Below the pieces are notes generated by a model. That model saw only the letters and a program-made list of their open reading frames with translations, was not told the origin of the DNA and did not search any database. From Winogradskyella alexanderae (GTDB lineage: Bacteria > Bacteroidota > Bacteroidia > Flavobacteriales > Flavobacteriaceae), in NCBI RefSeq assembly GCF_020166335.1, contig NZ_JAIUJR010000002.1, positions 434,001 to 498,000 of the forward strand: a stretch of DNA of 64,000 nucleotides, written 5' to 3'. A program made the translations under genes and the position numbers. The first letter of the stretch is position 1; every line of letters begins with the position of its first letter. Positions 37,700 to 47,003 of the stretch are shown here, in pieces.

Positions 37700-39160
37700 A
37701 TGTCACCATTTTCAATACTGATTTTAATTGTGAGCTACTTCAGTATTCTTATCTTAATTTCTTACTTAACTGGAAAAGAGGACAATAACGATGTGTTCTT
37801 TAGAGCAAATAAACAATCACCGTGGTATATTGTTGCATTTGGAATGATTGGTGCATCACTCTCCGGAGTTACCTTCATTTCTGTACCAGGTTGGATAGAA
37901 GGTTCTCAGTTTAGTTATTTTCAGGTAGTACTTGGCTATATGTTTGGTTATTTTGTTGTTGCTTTTGTGCTTTTGCCTATATATTATAAACATAATGTCA
38001 CCTCCATTTACGAGTATCTCATGACTCGATTCGGTGTGGTAAGCCATAGAACCGGTGCGTTTTTCTTTTTTATTTCAAGGGTTATTGGCGCCGCATTTAG
38101 ATTGTTTTTAGTGGCAATTGTTTTGCAACAATTTGTGTTTGACGCTTGGAATGTACCTTTTGAAATCACGGTTATAATTTCCATTTTATTGATTTGGGTT
38201 TACACAAATAAAGGTGGCATAAAGACAATTATTTGGACAGACACATTACAGACCCTATTTATGCTTTTAGCTGTCGGTTTATCCATTTACTTCATTAATG
38301 ATAGTTTAGGATGGTCATTTAGTGAATTTCTTGCTTCAGAAGAATTAAAAAACTACGATAAGGTTTTTGTTACCGATAGCTTTTTAGAACGAAGTCACTT
38401 TGTAAAATCTTTTCTTGGTGGCATGTTCATCACCATATGCATGACTGGCCTAGATCAAGATATGATGCAAAAAAATCTAACCTGTAAATCGCTAAAAGAC
38501 GCACAGAAAAATATGGTATCGTTCAGTGTGGTACTGGTAATTGCTACATTTTTATTTATGCTATTGGGTGCCTTATTATACATCTATGCGAATAAGAATA
38601 ATGTCGAAGTGCCACTAATGGATGGAAAGCCAAGAACAGACCTACTCTTCCCGGAAATTGCTTTAAATAGTGGCCTTGGTATTACACTTGCCGTTACATT
38701 TATGCTTGGCTTGATTGCGGCAGCATATAGTAGTGCCGATAGTGCACTTACATCGCTTACCACTTCATTTTGTGTGGATTTTTTAAATATTGATAAAAGA
38801 CCGCAGGATCAGCAGAAAAAACTTCGAAAAAGAATACACATAGCCATGAGTGTATTATTAGTTCTGGTCATAATAATTTTTAAGTATGTGCTGACAAGTA
38901 ATGTCATTGATAGCCTATTAACGGTAGCTGGTTATACTTACGGCCCATTACTCGGATTGTTTGCATTCGGCATTTTTACCAAATTCGAAATAAAAGATAA
39001 GTATGTGTGGATCGTGGCACTTATTTCTGCTGTTATCATTTCGATTGTTGGTGCAATTCCACCAGAAAAATTAGGTGGTTATACACTGGGCTACGAATTA
39101 CTTCCAATTAACGGTTTAATAACATTTTTAGGACTTCTGCTCATTAAAAAAAGGAAATAA
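37700..39160 (+). CDS. Sodium:solute symporter (SSF family)
   Basis: The 486-residue protein has about 13 predicted membrane helices. The first pair is typical of SSF carriers: [20 protein letters not shown] followed by [12 protein letters not shown]. Other hallmarks are [38 protein letters not shown] and [20 protein letters not shown], the unwound-helix Na2-site region. The substrate cannot be read; flavobacterial members often carry sugars, sialic acid or amino acids. It starts 72 bases from the divergent T9SS gene and lies upstream of the VCBS lipoprotein, which has its own promoter. Confidence 0.92.
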   Translation: MSPFSILILIVSYFSILILISYLTGKEDNNDVFFRANKQSPWYIVAFGMIGASLSGVTFISVPGWIEGSQFSYFQVVLGYMFGYFVVAFVLLPIYYKHNVTSIYEYLMTRFGVVSHRTGAFFFFISRVIGAAFRLFLVAIVLQQFVFDAWNVPFEITVIISILLIWVYTNKGGIKTIIWTDTLQTLFMLLAVGLSIYFINDSLGWSFSEFLASEELKNYDKVFVTDSFLERSHFVKSFLGGMFITICMTGLDQDMMQKNLTCKSLKDAQKNMVSFSVVLVIATFLFMLLGALLYIYANKNNVEVPLMDGKPRTDLLFPEIALNSGLGITLAVTFMLGLIAAAYSSADSALTSLTTSFCVDFLNIDKRPQDQQKKLRKRIHIAMSVLLVLVIIIFKYVLTSNVIDSLLTVAGYTYGPLLGLFAFGIFTKFEIKDKYVWIVALISAVIISIVGAIPPEKLGGYTLGYELLPINGLITFLGLLLIKKRK

Positions 39161-39190
39161 CTCCTTCTATTATCCTAAGAAAATCAAGAT

Positions 39191-39218
39191 TTGAAAGCCT
39201 AAAATATTAGTATATTTG
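39191..39218 (+). promoter_or_regulatory. Promoter of the VCBS/ASPIC lipoprotein gene
   Basis: TTG (39191-39193), a 17-base spacer and TATATTTG (39211-39218) match the consensus. The predicted start is near 39224, about 20 bases before the ATG at 39244. Confidence 0.65.
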
Positions 39219-39243
39219 CTTAACTGCACTTTCTAGTTACTTT

Positions 39244-42200
39244 ATGAAAAAAATATATCTAATAGCATTAGTCTGTTTTCTTTTTTTAACGTGTTCTGAA
39301 GATTCAAAATCCAACCCAAAAAAAACTTCTTATCTGTTGGAATCCGTTTCATCTGATGAAACTGGAATAAAATTCAAAAATTTAGTTACAGAAGATCCAC
39401 AACACAGCATTATAAACTACATCTATTATTATAATGGCAGTGGTGTTGCAACTGGAGATATTAATGGGGACAACCTACCAGATTTGTTCTTCGTCTCAAA
39501 TATGGGAGAAAACAAGTTATATGTAAATAAAGGCGACTTCAGGTTTGAGGATATTTCAGAAACTGCTAATATTCAAGGTAAATCCAGTTGGCAGACTGGT
39601 GTAACTATGGTTGATATAAATAACGATGGATTACTTGATATTTACGTTTGTGCTGTTTCTGGTTTATTGGACTTTACAGGTCATAATGAGTTATACATTA
39701 ACAATGGTGATGGCACGTTTACTGAAAATGCAAAAGCTTATGGCTTAGATTTTGAAGGCTATTCCACACAGGCATATTTCTTTGATTACGACAAGGATAA
39801 CGATCTCGATGTCTACATTGTGAACCATGCCGTCCATACTACCCTTTCTCACGGTAATGCAGATCTTAGAAACAAACGTATGCCACTTGTTGGAGACGTT
39901 TTATTGAACAACGACAATGGTTCATTTAAAGATGTGAGTGAATCGGCAAATATATATGGCGGTGTAAATGGATATGGTTTAAGTGCTACTATCGCGGATT
40001 TCAATAATGATGGTTGGGATGATATATATGTTTGCAATGATTTTCATGAGGATGATTATTACTACATAAATAATCAAGACGGTACGTTTTCGGAGCAATT
40101 AGATAAATCGTTTACAACGATTAGTCGTTTTTCGATGGGAAGTGACGCCGCTGATATTAATGGCGACGGTTACCAAGATTTAATGACTTTAGATATGTTA
40201 CCTAAAGATGAACGCATCCTAAAAGAAACTGAAGGTGACGATGCCATGTTCAATATGCAGGAGCATTTAGAGAATTTGGGTTATAAGGATCAATATTCGC
40301 GTAATATGCTTCAGATCAACAATAATGGTGAGTATTTCCATGAAACGGCACTAATAAATAAGGTTGCAGATACCGACTGGAGTTGGGCGCCTTTGTTTGC
40401 AGACTTTAATAATGATGGTCACCAAGATCTATTTATTTCTAATGGAATTTTGAGACGTCCAAATGGTCTTGATTTTAAAAAATATGTATCAAATGCTTTT
40501 AAAGGCAGGTCTGAAAGTGAAGGACTAGAATGGTTATTCAATTCTATAAGCGAAATGACCCCAGGAGACGTTACTAACGAGATGTTTGAAGGCAATTCAA
40601 AAAACTTTAAAAGTAAAACAGGTGAATGGATAGAGAATAAACCTAGCCTGTCTAATGGGGCTGTATATGTTGACTTAGATTTAGATGGTGACTTAGATAT
40701 TGTTACCAATAATTTTAATGCGGTGGCAGATGTATATAGAAATACAACCAATGGCACTAAAAATTATATCAATTTAGAATTAGACTATCAAAGCGGAAAT
40801 AAAGATGGCATTGGAACAAAGGCCATTGTTCATGCAAATGGTAAGTCTCAATTAAAACAATTATTTAAATCTCGTGGTTTTATTTCATCACTGGATAGCA
40901 AACTATATTTTGGACTAAATGACGCTGAAACCATCGACTCTATCGAAATCATATGGCCAAATAATGAATATCAGAAGATTTATGCGCCCAAAATTAATTC
41001 TGAACTAAAGGTGTCATACACTCCAACCAACCAGTTTTATGTCTATGACAATTTAACTAATAAGAACTCTTACTTTAAAGTTGATGAGAGTATTTCCTAC
41101 GTTCATGAAGAAGACAATTACACCGATTTCCAAGAGGAAAAATTAATCCCTTACAAAGTTTCAACATTTGGTCCAGCCTTCACGAAAGGAGACGTTGATG
41201 GTAATGGCTACGATGACATATACATTGGAAGCGCCTCTGGTAAAGCGAGTCAACTCTATTTGAATTCAGGTAGTAGTTTTAGTCTTTCTAAACAAACCGT
41301 TTTCGAAGGAGATATGGTTTACGAAGATAATGACGCTACTCTTTTTGACGCTGACAATGATGGTGATTTAGACCTATATGTCGCCTCTGGAATTACAGCA
41401 TTAAAAACAGAAACTTTAATGCATGATCGTTTATACCTCAATCAAAATGGAAAATTTGAGATTGCTAACAATCGTATTCCCGTAAACAATCTCATTACAA
41501 CAGTTGTTAAGCCTTATGATTACGACAATGATGGAGATACAGACCTATTTATTGGTAACCACTCCGTTGCTGGAGATTATGGCAAGAAGGTAACCTCATA
41601 TGTCCTTAACAACGACGGAAAAGGTAATTTCAAAAAGAGCACAGAACTTGATGTGAGTAAGGTAACTTCAGCTATTTGGAAAGATATAAATAACGATAAT
41701 GTTAAAGACTTAATAGTGGCGTGTGAATGGGATGCTCCAAGAATTTACATAAATAATAATGGCAAATTAGAGCCCCAAGTTATCCCAGAGAACATCAATG
41801 GCTTATGGCAATCTGTAGGGACATTTGACATTGATAGTGATGGTGATGAAGATATCCTGCTCGGAAATTGGGGATTAAACACAAAATTCAATTTGTATTT
41901 TGATGGCCCTTTACATTTGTACTATTCTGACTTTGATAAAAATGGTGTTAATGAAACCCTCATAGCTTACAATAGAGATGGTAAATATTACATGGTAAAT
42001 TCTAAAGATGAACTAGCTGGTCAAATGAATATTATTAATAAAATCTATGTAGACCATAAAAGTGTTGCTGGTAAAACGATCGAAGAAGTAATGAAACAAG
42101 GTACAATTGACGATGCCGAAAAATCATTTGCTCATACTTTAGCCTCAGGATATTTAAGAAATGACAACGGTCAATATACTGCTTTTATACCCTTTGAAGA

Positions 42201-42492
42201 AGCTTTGCAATTGGCACCAATTACAACATTTACGAAAATAAGTTCTGGTGAAAAGTCTGAACTGATAATTGGTGGTAATTCATATAAAGTCAATACTTAT
42301 CATGGATCTTATTTATCGCTTAAGGGCCTTTTGCTAGAAGACGCACAAAACTATGAAACGGTTTCTCAATTAGGAATGGCACCTTTTAATGATCAAATAA
42401 AGCAGATTGAAGTTGTTAAAATGAAAGATAGAAACATTGTTTTTGTTCTTGCTAATGATGCACCACTAAAACTTTACTCTGTTACTGAATAA
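39244..42492 (+). CDS. VCBS/FG-GAP and ASPIC/UnbV repeat lipoprotein
   Basis: The 1082-residue protein starts with a lipoprotein signal (FLFLTCSEDS, Cys at about residue 17). Two FG-GAP/VCBS beta-propellers (about 40-480 and 640-900) contain many Ca-binding D-x-D/N-x-D-G loops such as GDINGDNLPDLFFVSN, DINNDGLLDIYVC, DADNDGDLDLYVASG and DIDSDGDEDILLGN. Between them lies an ASPIC/UnbV module (GIGTKAIVHANGKSQLKQL, SIEIIWPNNEYQKI). Proteins of this layout (CRTAC1-like) are widespread in flavobacteria as surface lipoproteins, often beside nutrient-uptake systems, and their biochemical role is unclear. Its 3' end overlaps the CoA-binding gene by 19 bases tail to tail. Confidence 0.92.
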   Translation: MKKIYLIALVCFLFLTCSEDSKSNPKKTSYLLESVSSDETGIKFKNLVTEDPQHSIINYIYYYNGSGVATGDINGDNLPDLFFVSNMGENKLYVNKGDFRFEDISETANIQGKSSWQTGVTMVDINNDGLLDIYVCAVSGLLDFTGHNELYINNGDGTFTENAKAYGLDFEGYSTQAYFFDYDKDNDLDVYIVNHAVHTTLSHGNADLRNKRMPLVGDVLLNNDNGSFKDVSESANIYGGVNGYGLSATIADFNNDGWDDIYVCNDFHEDDYYYINNQDGTFSEQLDKSFTTISRFSMGSDAADINGDGYQDLMTLDMLPKDERILKETEGDDAMFNMQEHLENLGYKDQYSRNMLQINNNGEYFHETALINKVADTDWSWAPLFADFNNDGHQDLFISNGILRRPNGLDFKKYVSNAFKGRSESEGLEWLFNSISEMTPGDVTNEMFEGNSKNFKSKTGEWIENKPSLSNGAVYVDLDLDGDLDIVTNNFNAVADVYRNTTNGTKNYINLELDYQSGNKDGIGTKAIVHANGKSQLKQLFKSRGFISSLDSKLYFGLNDAETIDSIEIIWPNNEYQKIYAPKINSELKVSYTPTNQFYVYDNLTNKNSYFKVDESISYVHEEDNYTDFQEEKLIPYKVSTFGPAFTKGDVDGNGYDDIYIGSASGKASQLYLNSGSSFSLSKQTVFEGDMVYEDNDATLFDADNDGDLDLYVASGITALKTETLMHDRLYLNQNGKFEIANNRIPVNNLITTVVKPYDYDNDGDTDLFIGNHSVAGDYGKKVTSYVLNNDGKGNFKKSTELDVSKVTSAIWKDINNDNVKDLIVACEWDAPRIYINNNGKLEPQVIPENINGLWQSVGTFDIDSDGDEDILLGNWGLNTKFNLYFDGPLHLYYSDFDKNGVNETLIAYNRDGKYYMVNSKDELAGQMNIINKIYVDHKSVAGKTIEEVMKQGTIDDAEKSFAHTLASGYLRNDNGQYTAFIPFEEALQLAPITTFTKISSGEKSELIIGGNSYKVNTYHGSYLSLKGLLLEDAQNYETVSQLGMAPFNDQIKQIEVVKMKDRNIVFVLANDAPLKLYSVTE

Positions 42493-42857
42493 TTAGAATA
42501 CTTATTGGTGGCTAGCAAAACTAAAGTACAAGCCACTTCCACATGAATTTTGTTTTCTTTCAGAAGCTCATAAAACTCAGGATTTTCAGTCCCTGGATTA
42601 AAAATTACACGCTTTGGTTTGAGACCAATTATATAATCGTAATATGCTTTTTGTCTTTTTGGATTAAGATAAAGTGTTACCGTATCTATCTTTTCATAAG
42701 ATAAAAGCTCGGTATCTATAGTCACTCCATTTACTTCTCCAGTTTTAATTCCAAAAGCTTTAACGGTTTCTCCATAATTTAAAAGTCTGCCTATTGCTAT
42801 GTTAGCGTATCGTTCTGGTTTTAATGAGGCTCCAAATACCAAAGTTGTGTCTTGCAT
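42474..42857 (-). CDS. CoA-binding (Rossmann) domain protein
   Basis: The 127-residue protein is a single YccU-like CoA-binding domain: TTLVFGASLKPERYANIAIG, the dinucleotide-type loop; YDYIIGLKPKRVIFNPGTEN; and a Cys near the C-terminus (VACTLVLLATNKYS). It is cytoplasmic. Members bind CoA or acyl-CoA but often have no known reaction. The stop overlaps the convergent lipoprotein gene by 19 bases, so the last residues (about SNYSVTE) are encoded opposite the lipoprotein C-terminus. A -7-like TAAATTTG lies at 42936-42929. Confidence 0.85.
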   Translation of the reverse strand: MQDTTLVFGASLKPERYANIAIGRLLNYGETVKAFGIKTGEVNGVTIDTELLSYEKIDTVTLYLNPKRQKAYYDYIIGLKPKRVIFNPGTENPEFYELLKENKIHVEVACTLVLLATNKYSNYSVTE

Positions 42858-42991
42858 TGATGTTAAATTATATTTAATCTCTAATTATTGCGTAACAATA
42901 ATCATAAAAGTTCGTCTTTTATATAAAGCAAATTTAATAGTTTACATAAATATAGTTGATGGTTAGTGTTAGTGTACAACTATTAAATAAG

Positions 42992-43024
42992 AAAACCCGA
43001 AACATAATAGTTTTCGGGTTTTTT
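42992..43024 (+). terminator. Intrinsic terminator-like hairpin 1
   Basis: AAAACCCGAAA pairs with TTTCGGGTTTT (11 bp) around a 9-base loop, followed by further T residues. On the minus strand the tail is only CTTATTT, so plus-strand use is more likely. Confidence 0.65.
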
Positions 43025-43165
43025 GTTAAAATTTACCCTAATATGTTAAAGTTTGAAATAAAATTAGAAACGCTACGTCTATAGTTCAGAGATAAGTTTT
43101 AAGTAATAAACTTTATAAAATGAATATTTTATATTGTAGTGTTAGTTAAAGTTGGTTAATAGCAG

Positions 43166-43197
43166 AAAAAGCCCGAACGTAATTGTTTGGGCTTTTT
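43166..43197. terminator. Intrinsic terminator-like hairpin 2 (fabH side)
   Basis: AAAAAGCCCGAAC pairs with TTTGGGCTTTTTT with a G-T or mismatch position, and there are T-runs on both strands. It lies just past the fabH stop, so on the minus strand it can end the fabH transcript, and on the plus strand an unknown transcript. Confidence 0.65.
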
Positions 43198-43214
43198 TGT
43201 TATTCAATTTCTTC

Positions 43215-44225
43215 TTACCACTTTATTATAGCACTTCCCCAAGTAAAACCACTTCCAAAGGCGGCTAACACGACATTGTCACCTTCTTTAATTTTACCTT
43301 CTTCCCATGCTTCTGTTAATGCAATAGGAATGGATGCAGCGGTTGTATTGCCGTAGCGCGTTATGTTGTTATAGACTTGATCATCACTCAATCCAAACTT
43401 CTTCTGGATAAACTGAGAAATTCTAAGATTGGCTTGATGCGGAATGAGCATATCTATATCCTCTTTTTGCATATTATTGGCAATTAGTCCTTCAATAATG
43501 GCTTCACTAAAACGTACTACAGCATGCTTAAACACAAACTGACCATTCATATATGGATAATATGACGTATCATTTGGATCATTTTCTTCCATAATAGTAT
43601 CAACCCAACGTCCGGTACTCGGTCCTTCTAATGATAACTCTTTTGCATGTTTGCCTTCAGAATGCAAGTGTGTAGACAATATACCTTTAGTATTGTCCTC
43701 CTCCCTGCTTACCACTGCAGCACCAGCACCATCACCAAAAATTACAGTTACTGCTCTACCACGAGTTGAGCGTTCTAAACCACCTGAATGATTCTCGCTA
43801 CCAATTACCAATACATTCTTGTACATACCAGTTTTCACAAACTGGTCTGCAACAGACAAACCGTAGATAAATCCAGAACACTGATTTCTTACATCCAAAG
43901 CTCCAATGGTATCCATTTCTAATAGTTCTTGAACTCTTACACCGCCTCCTGGGAAATACATATCTGGACTTAAAGTAGCAAATACTATAAAATCAATATC
44001 GCCTTTTGTCAATCCCGCGCGTTCAATTGCAATTTTTGCTGCTTTAGCACCCATTAAGGATGTGGTGTCATCACTAGTTTTTGGATCAATCCAACGACGT
44101 TCTTTAATACCCGTTCTTTCTTGAATCCACTCATCACTTGTGTCCATCCAAACCTTAAGATCATTATTGGTTACTACATTTTCGGGAACATATTTTCCTA
44201 GGCCTGTTATTCTTGAATTGTACAT
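43215..44225 (-). CDS. fabH: 3-oxoacyl-[acyl-carrier-protein] synthase III family protein
   Basis: The 336-residue protein has the KAS III catalytic triad: Cys116 in DVRNQCSGFIYGL, His in LIPHQANLRISQFIQ and Asn in YGNTTAASIPIALTEAW. The N-terminal GLGKYVPENVVTNNDL and the ERTGIKERR motif are also typical. KAS III condenses acetyl- or branched acyl-CoA with malonyl-ACP to begin fatty acid synthesis. It stands alone rather than beside rpmF/plsX or other fab genes, so it may be a second KAS III copy with a specialised primer. A -7-like TAATTTTG lies at 44258-44251. Confidence 0.92.
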   Translation of the reverse strand: MYNSRITGLGKYVPENVVTNNDLKVWMDTSDEWIQERTGIKERRWIDPKTSDDTTSLMGAKAAKIAIERAGLTKGDIDFIVFATLSPDMYFPGGGVRVQELLEMDTIGALDVRNQCSGFIYGLSVADQFVKTGMYKNVLVIGSENHSGGLERSTRGRAVTVIFGDGAGAAVVSREEDNTKGILSTHLHSEGKHAKELSLEGPSTGRWVDTIMEENDPNDTSYYPYMNGQFVFKHAVVRFSEAIIEGLIANNMQKEDIDMLIPHQANLRISQFIQKKFGLSDDQVYNNITRYGNTTAASIPIALTEAWEEGKIKEGDNVVLAAFGSGFTWGSAIIKW

Positions 44226-44403
44226 TAGCTATTATATAAAGTTAGATTTACAAAATTAACCCATTTGCATCTATTCTTAAATCTATTCGTTATGCATGCA
44301 TAATAAATTAAACTTCGAAAATTTGCAATTATTTAACAGCACCTAGAACTCTCGTACAGGCTATTTTAATTACCTTCAAGCCACTAATAAATAATCAAAA
44401 AAC

Positions 44404-46848
44404 ATGAAAACTATCATCAGACTTTTTGCATTGCTCTTGGTATTGAACAATTATGCGCAACAAAGCTTAGAATACCAAAAACCATCAGAAGAAATTTTAG
44501 AATTAGCAGATGTAGAACTTGCACCAGGTGTTCAAATAGACAGCCACGGAGAGAACATGGTTTTACTTTATCGCAATCAGTACAAATCGATTGCAGAGTT
44601 GTCCGAAACCGAAATGCGTCTGGCTGGTCTTAGGATCAATCCGGTTACTAATATCGGAAGTCGTACTAACTACTATACCAACTTAAAGGTCAAAGGCATA
44701 AATGACAAGGAGGCAAGGCAAGTGTTGGGATTACCAGAAAATGCAAGACTATCTGGATTTAGTTGGTCGCCGGATGAAAGCATGATTGCCTGCCTTAATA
44801 CTACTTCTACAGGCGTTGAAGTCTGGGTACTCGATATTGCAAAGGCTGAGGTTACTAAATTAACCGATGCGTCGGTAAATGCAAATATGGGAAGTACTAT
44901 TAATTGGTTCAAGGATAATAAGCATCTCTTAGTTAAAATGCTACCTTCAGACAGAAAACCACTTATTAATACTGCCATTGCCGTCCCTACTGGACCAACT
45001 GTTTCAGTCAGTGATGGTGCAAAGGCACAGAACCGTACCTATCAAGATTTATTAAAAACGCCAAATGACGAATACAACTTTGAGCAATTGGCTCGTTCAG
45101 AAATTAAAAAAGTATCGATTAAAGGCGAAGTTAGTGACTATTTAGAAGCAGACATGTATCGGGGCATAAGTTTTTCGCCTGATGGTAACTATGTGATGAT
45201 AACAAAGACTATGCGTCCTTTTTCATATTTGGTTACCTATGGGAGATTTCCAAGTGAAAGTACCATTTATGATATGGAAGGAAACAAAGTTAAAGTTGTA
45301 AATGAAGTACCATTAGATGAAGTAAGACCTAAAGGATTTATGTCTACAAGACTAGGCAAACGTAATATGACATGGCGAGGAGACAAACCATCAACTCTTG
45401 TTTGGGCAGAAGCACTAGATGGCGGAGATCCTGCAGTTGAAACTGATTTTAGAGATGCAGTATATCAATTAGAGGCACCATTTAATGGCTCACCAAAACT
45501 CATATTAAAAACGCAACAACGATTTGCCGGAATTGATTGGGGAAATGATGATACAGCCATAGCATACGATTATTGGTGGAACACTAGGAACACAAAAACC
45601 TATATATTTAATCCATCGACAGCTAAGTCAATATTAATCTCAGATCGTAATTATCAAGATGTTTATAGTGACCCTGGAAATTTTGTAAGTTCAAAAAACA
45701 AATACGGAAGATATACCTTAACAATGAATGGCGACAAACTTTATCTTATGGGAGATGGCTATTCTAAAGAAGGTCAGTTTCCGTTTATTGATGAATACAA
45801 CATCAAAACCGGAAAAACAAAAAGGCTCTATCAGTCTGCTTACACAGATAAGCTTGAAAGTTTAAATAGTGCAATAGACATGAAAAAGGGTGAAATTTTA
45901 GTTAGAATAGAGTCCAAAACAGAATATCCAAATTATTACATTAGAAATATCAATAAAAAGAATGATTTAAAAGCCATTACTGCTTTTGAAAACCCGTTTA
46001 AGAGCCTTGAGAATGTTGACAAACGTGTTATTAGTTATAAGCGCGACGATGGCCTAGACTTAGAAGGTACACTTTATCTACCATTAGATTATAAAGAAGG
46101 AGAAAAATATCCAATGATTTTGTGGGCATACCCTAGAGAATACAAGGATAAAGCCAGTGCATCCCAGAGCACGGCAAATCCAAATGAATTTGTTTATCCG
46201 TATTGGGGCTCGCCAATATATTGGGTAACTAAGGGCTATGTAGTTTTAGACGATGCGGCATTTCCTATTGTTGGCGAAGGTGATGAAGAACCGAATGATT
46301 CATTCAGAACACAATTGGTAGCAAATGGTAAAGCTGCTATTGATGCTGTAGACAATTTAGGTTATATAGACCGTGATAAAGTAGCTGTTGGTGGCCATAG
46401 CTATGGTGCATTCATGACCGCCAATTTATTATCACATTCTAACTTATTTGCTGCTGGAATTGCCAGAAGCGGTGCCTATAACAGAACATTGACACCTTTT
46501 GGCTTCCAAAGCGAAGAACGCAGTTATTGGGAAGCACCTGAAATTTATTACAATATGTCACCATTTATGCATGCTGACAAAATGAAAACACCACTTTTAC
46601 TTATACATGGTGTGGCAGATAATAATTCAGGAACGTATCCGCTACAGAGTGAACGCTATTTCAATGCATTAAAGGGCTTAGGAGCACCTGTTAGGCTTGT
46701 AATGCTACCTAAAGAAAGTCACGGCTATAGAGCCAAAGAATCCATAATGCATATGCTTTGGGAACAAGATCAATGGTTAGAAAAGCATGTAAAAAACAAA
46801 CCGAAAAAAGAAGAAAAAATAGAAAACACAGAAATGCTCAAAAATTAA
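44404..46848 (+). CDS. S9-family (prolyl-oligopeptidase-like) secreted peptidase
   Basis: The 814-residue protein starts with a signal peptide (about residues 1-19, NNYAQQ). The N-terminal half is a beta-propeller-like region with PENARLSGFSWSPDE and GISFSPDGNYVMITK blades. The C-terminal alpha/beta-hydrolase domain (about 560-790) shows the oxyanion region YPMILWAYPREYKD, the nucleophile in VGGHSYGAFMTANLLSHS, the acid in IHGVADNNSG and the His in KESHGYRAKES. The closest pattern is the glutamyl-endopeptidase-like branch of S9. It is exported and probably degrades peptides in the periplasm. The C-terminus is Lys/Glu-rich. A terminator follows. Confidence 0.92.
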   Translation: MKTIIRLFALLLVLNNYAQQSLEYQKPSEEILELADVELAPGVQIDSHGENMVLLYRNQYKSIAELSETEMRLAGLRINPVTNIGSRTNYYTNLKVKGINDKEARQVLGLPENARLSGFSWSPDESMIACLNTTSTGVEVWVLDIAKAEVTKLTDASVNANMGSTINWFKDNKHLLVKMLPSDRKPLINTAIAVPTGPTVSVSDGAKAQNRTYQDLLKTPNDEYNFEQLARSEIKKVSIKGEVSDYLEADMYRGISFSPDGNYVMITKTMRPFSYLVTYGRFPSESTIYDMEGNKVKVVNEVPLDEVRPKGFMSTRLGKRNMTWRGDKPSTLVWAEALDGGDPAVETDFRDAVYQLEAPFNGSPKLILKTQQRFAGIDWGNDDTAIAYDYWWNTRNTKTYIFNPSTAKSILISDRNYQDVYSDPGNFVSSKNKYGRYTLTMNGDKLYLMGDGYSKEGQFPFIDEYNIKTGKTKRLYQSAYTDKLESLNSAIDMKKGEILVRIESKTEYPNYYIRNINKKNDLKAITAFENPFKSLENVDKRVISYKRDDGLDLEGTLYLPLDYKEGEKYPMILWAYPREYKDKASASQSTANPNEFVYPYWGSPIYWVTKGYVVLDDAAFPIVGEGDEEPNDSFRTQLVANGKAAIDAVDNLGYIDRDKVAVGGHSYGAFMTANLLSHSNLFAAGIARSGAYNRTLTPFGFQSEERSYWEAPEIYYNMSPFMHADKMKTPLLLIHGVADNNSGTYPLQSERYFNALKGLGAPVRLVMLPKESHGYRAKESIMHMLWEQDQWLEKHVKNKPKKEEKIENTEMLKN

Positions 46849-46866
46849 AACCAATAAAATACAGGA

Positions 46867-46894
46867 AAACCATTCATTTCTGAATGGTTTTTTT
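46867..46894 (+). terminator. Terminator of the S9 peptidase gene
   Basis: AAACCATTCA pairs with TGAATGGTTT (10 bp, TTTC loop), followed by a T-run, about 20 bases after the stop. Confidence 0.85.
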
Positions 46895-47003
46895 ATGCCA
46901 TCTTGTCACAGTTTTATACTTGGTATTTTATTTGAATACACTAGAAAGAATCAAAATTACACTTTAACTAATGCCTTTGTAAAGGTTAAAAAAATAAATT
47001 ATC

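Larger units (their letters stand above)
42858..43214. other. 357-base gene-free stretch with two hairpin terminators
   Basis: The stretch lies between fabH and the CoA-binding gene, both on the minus strand. It contains no convincing ORF. Two intrinsic-terminator-like hairpins are present (42992-43024 and 43166-43197). Their longest T-runs face the plus strand, although no plus-strand gene ends here. The bases before each hairpin share a similar TAGTGTTAGT-containing stretch, suggesting a local duplication. Confidence 0.5.
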
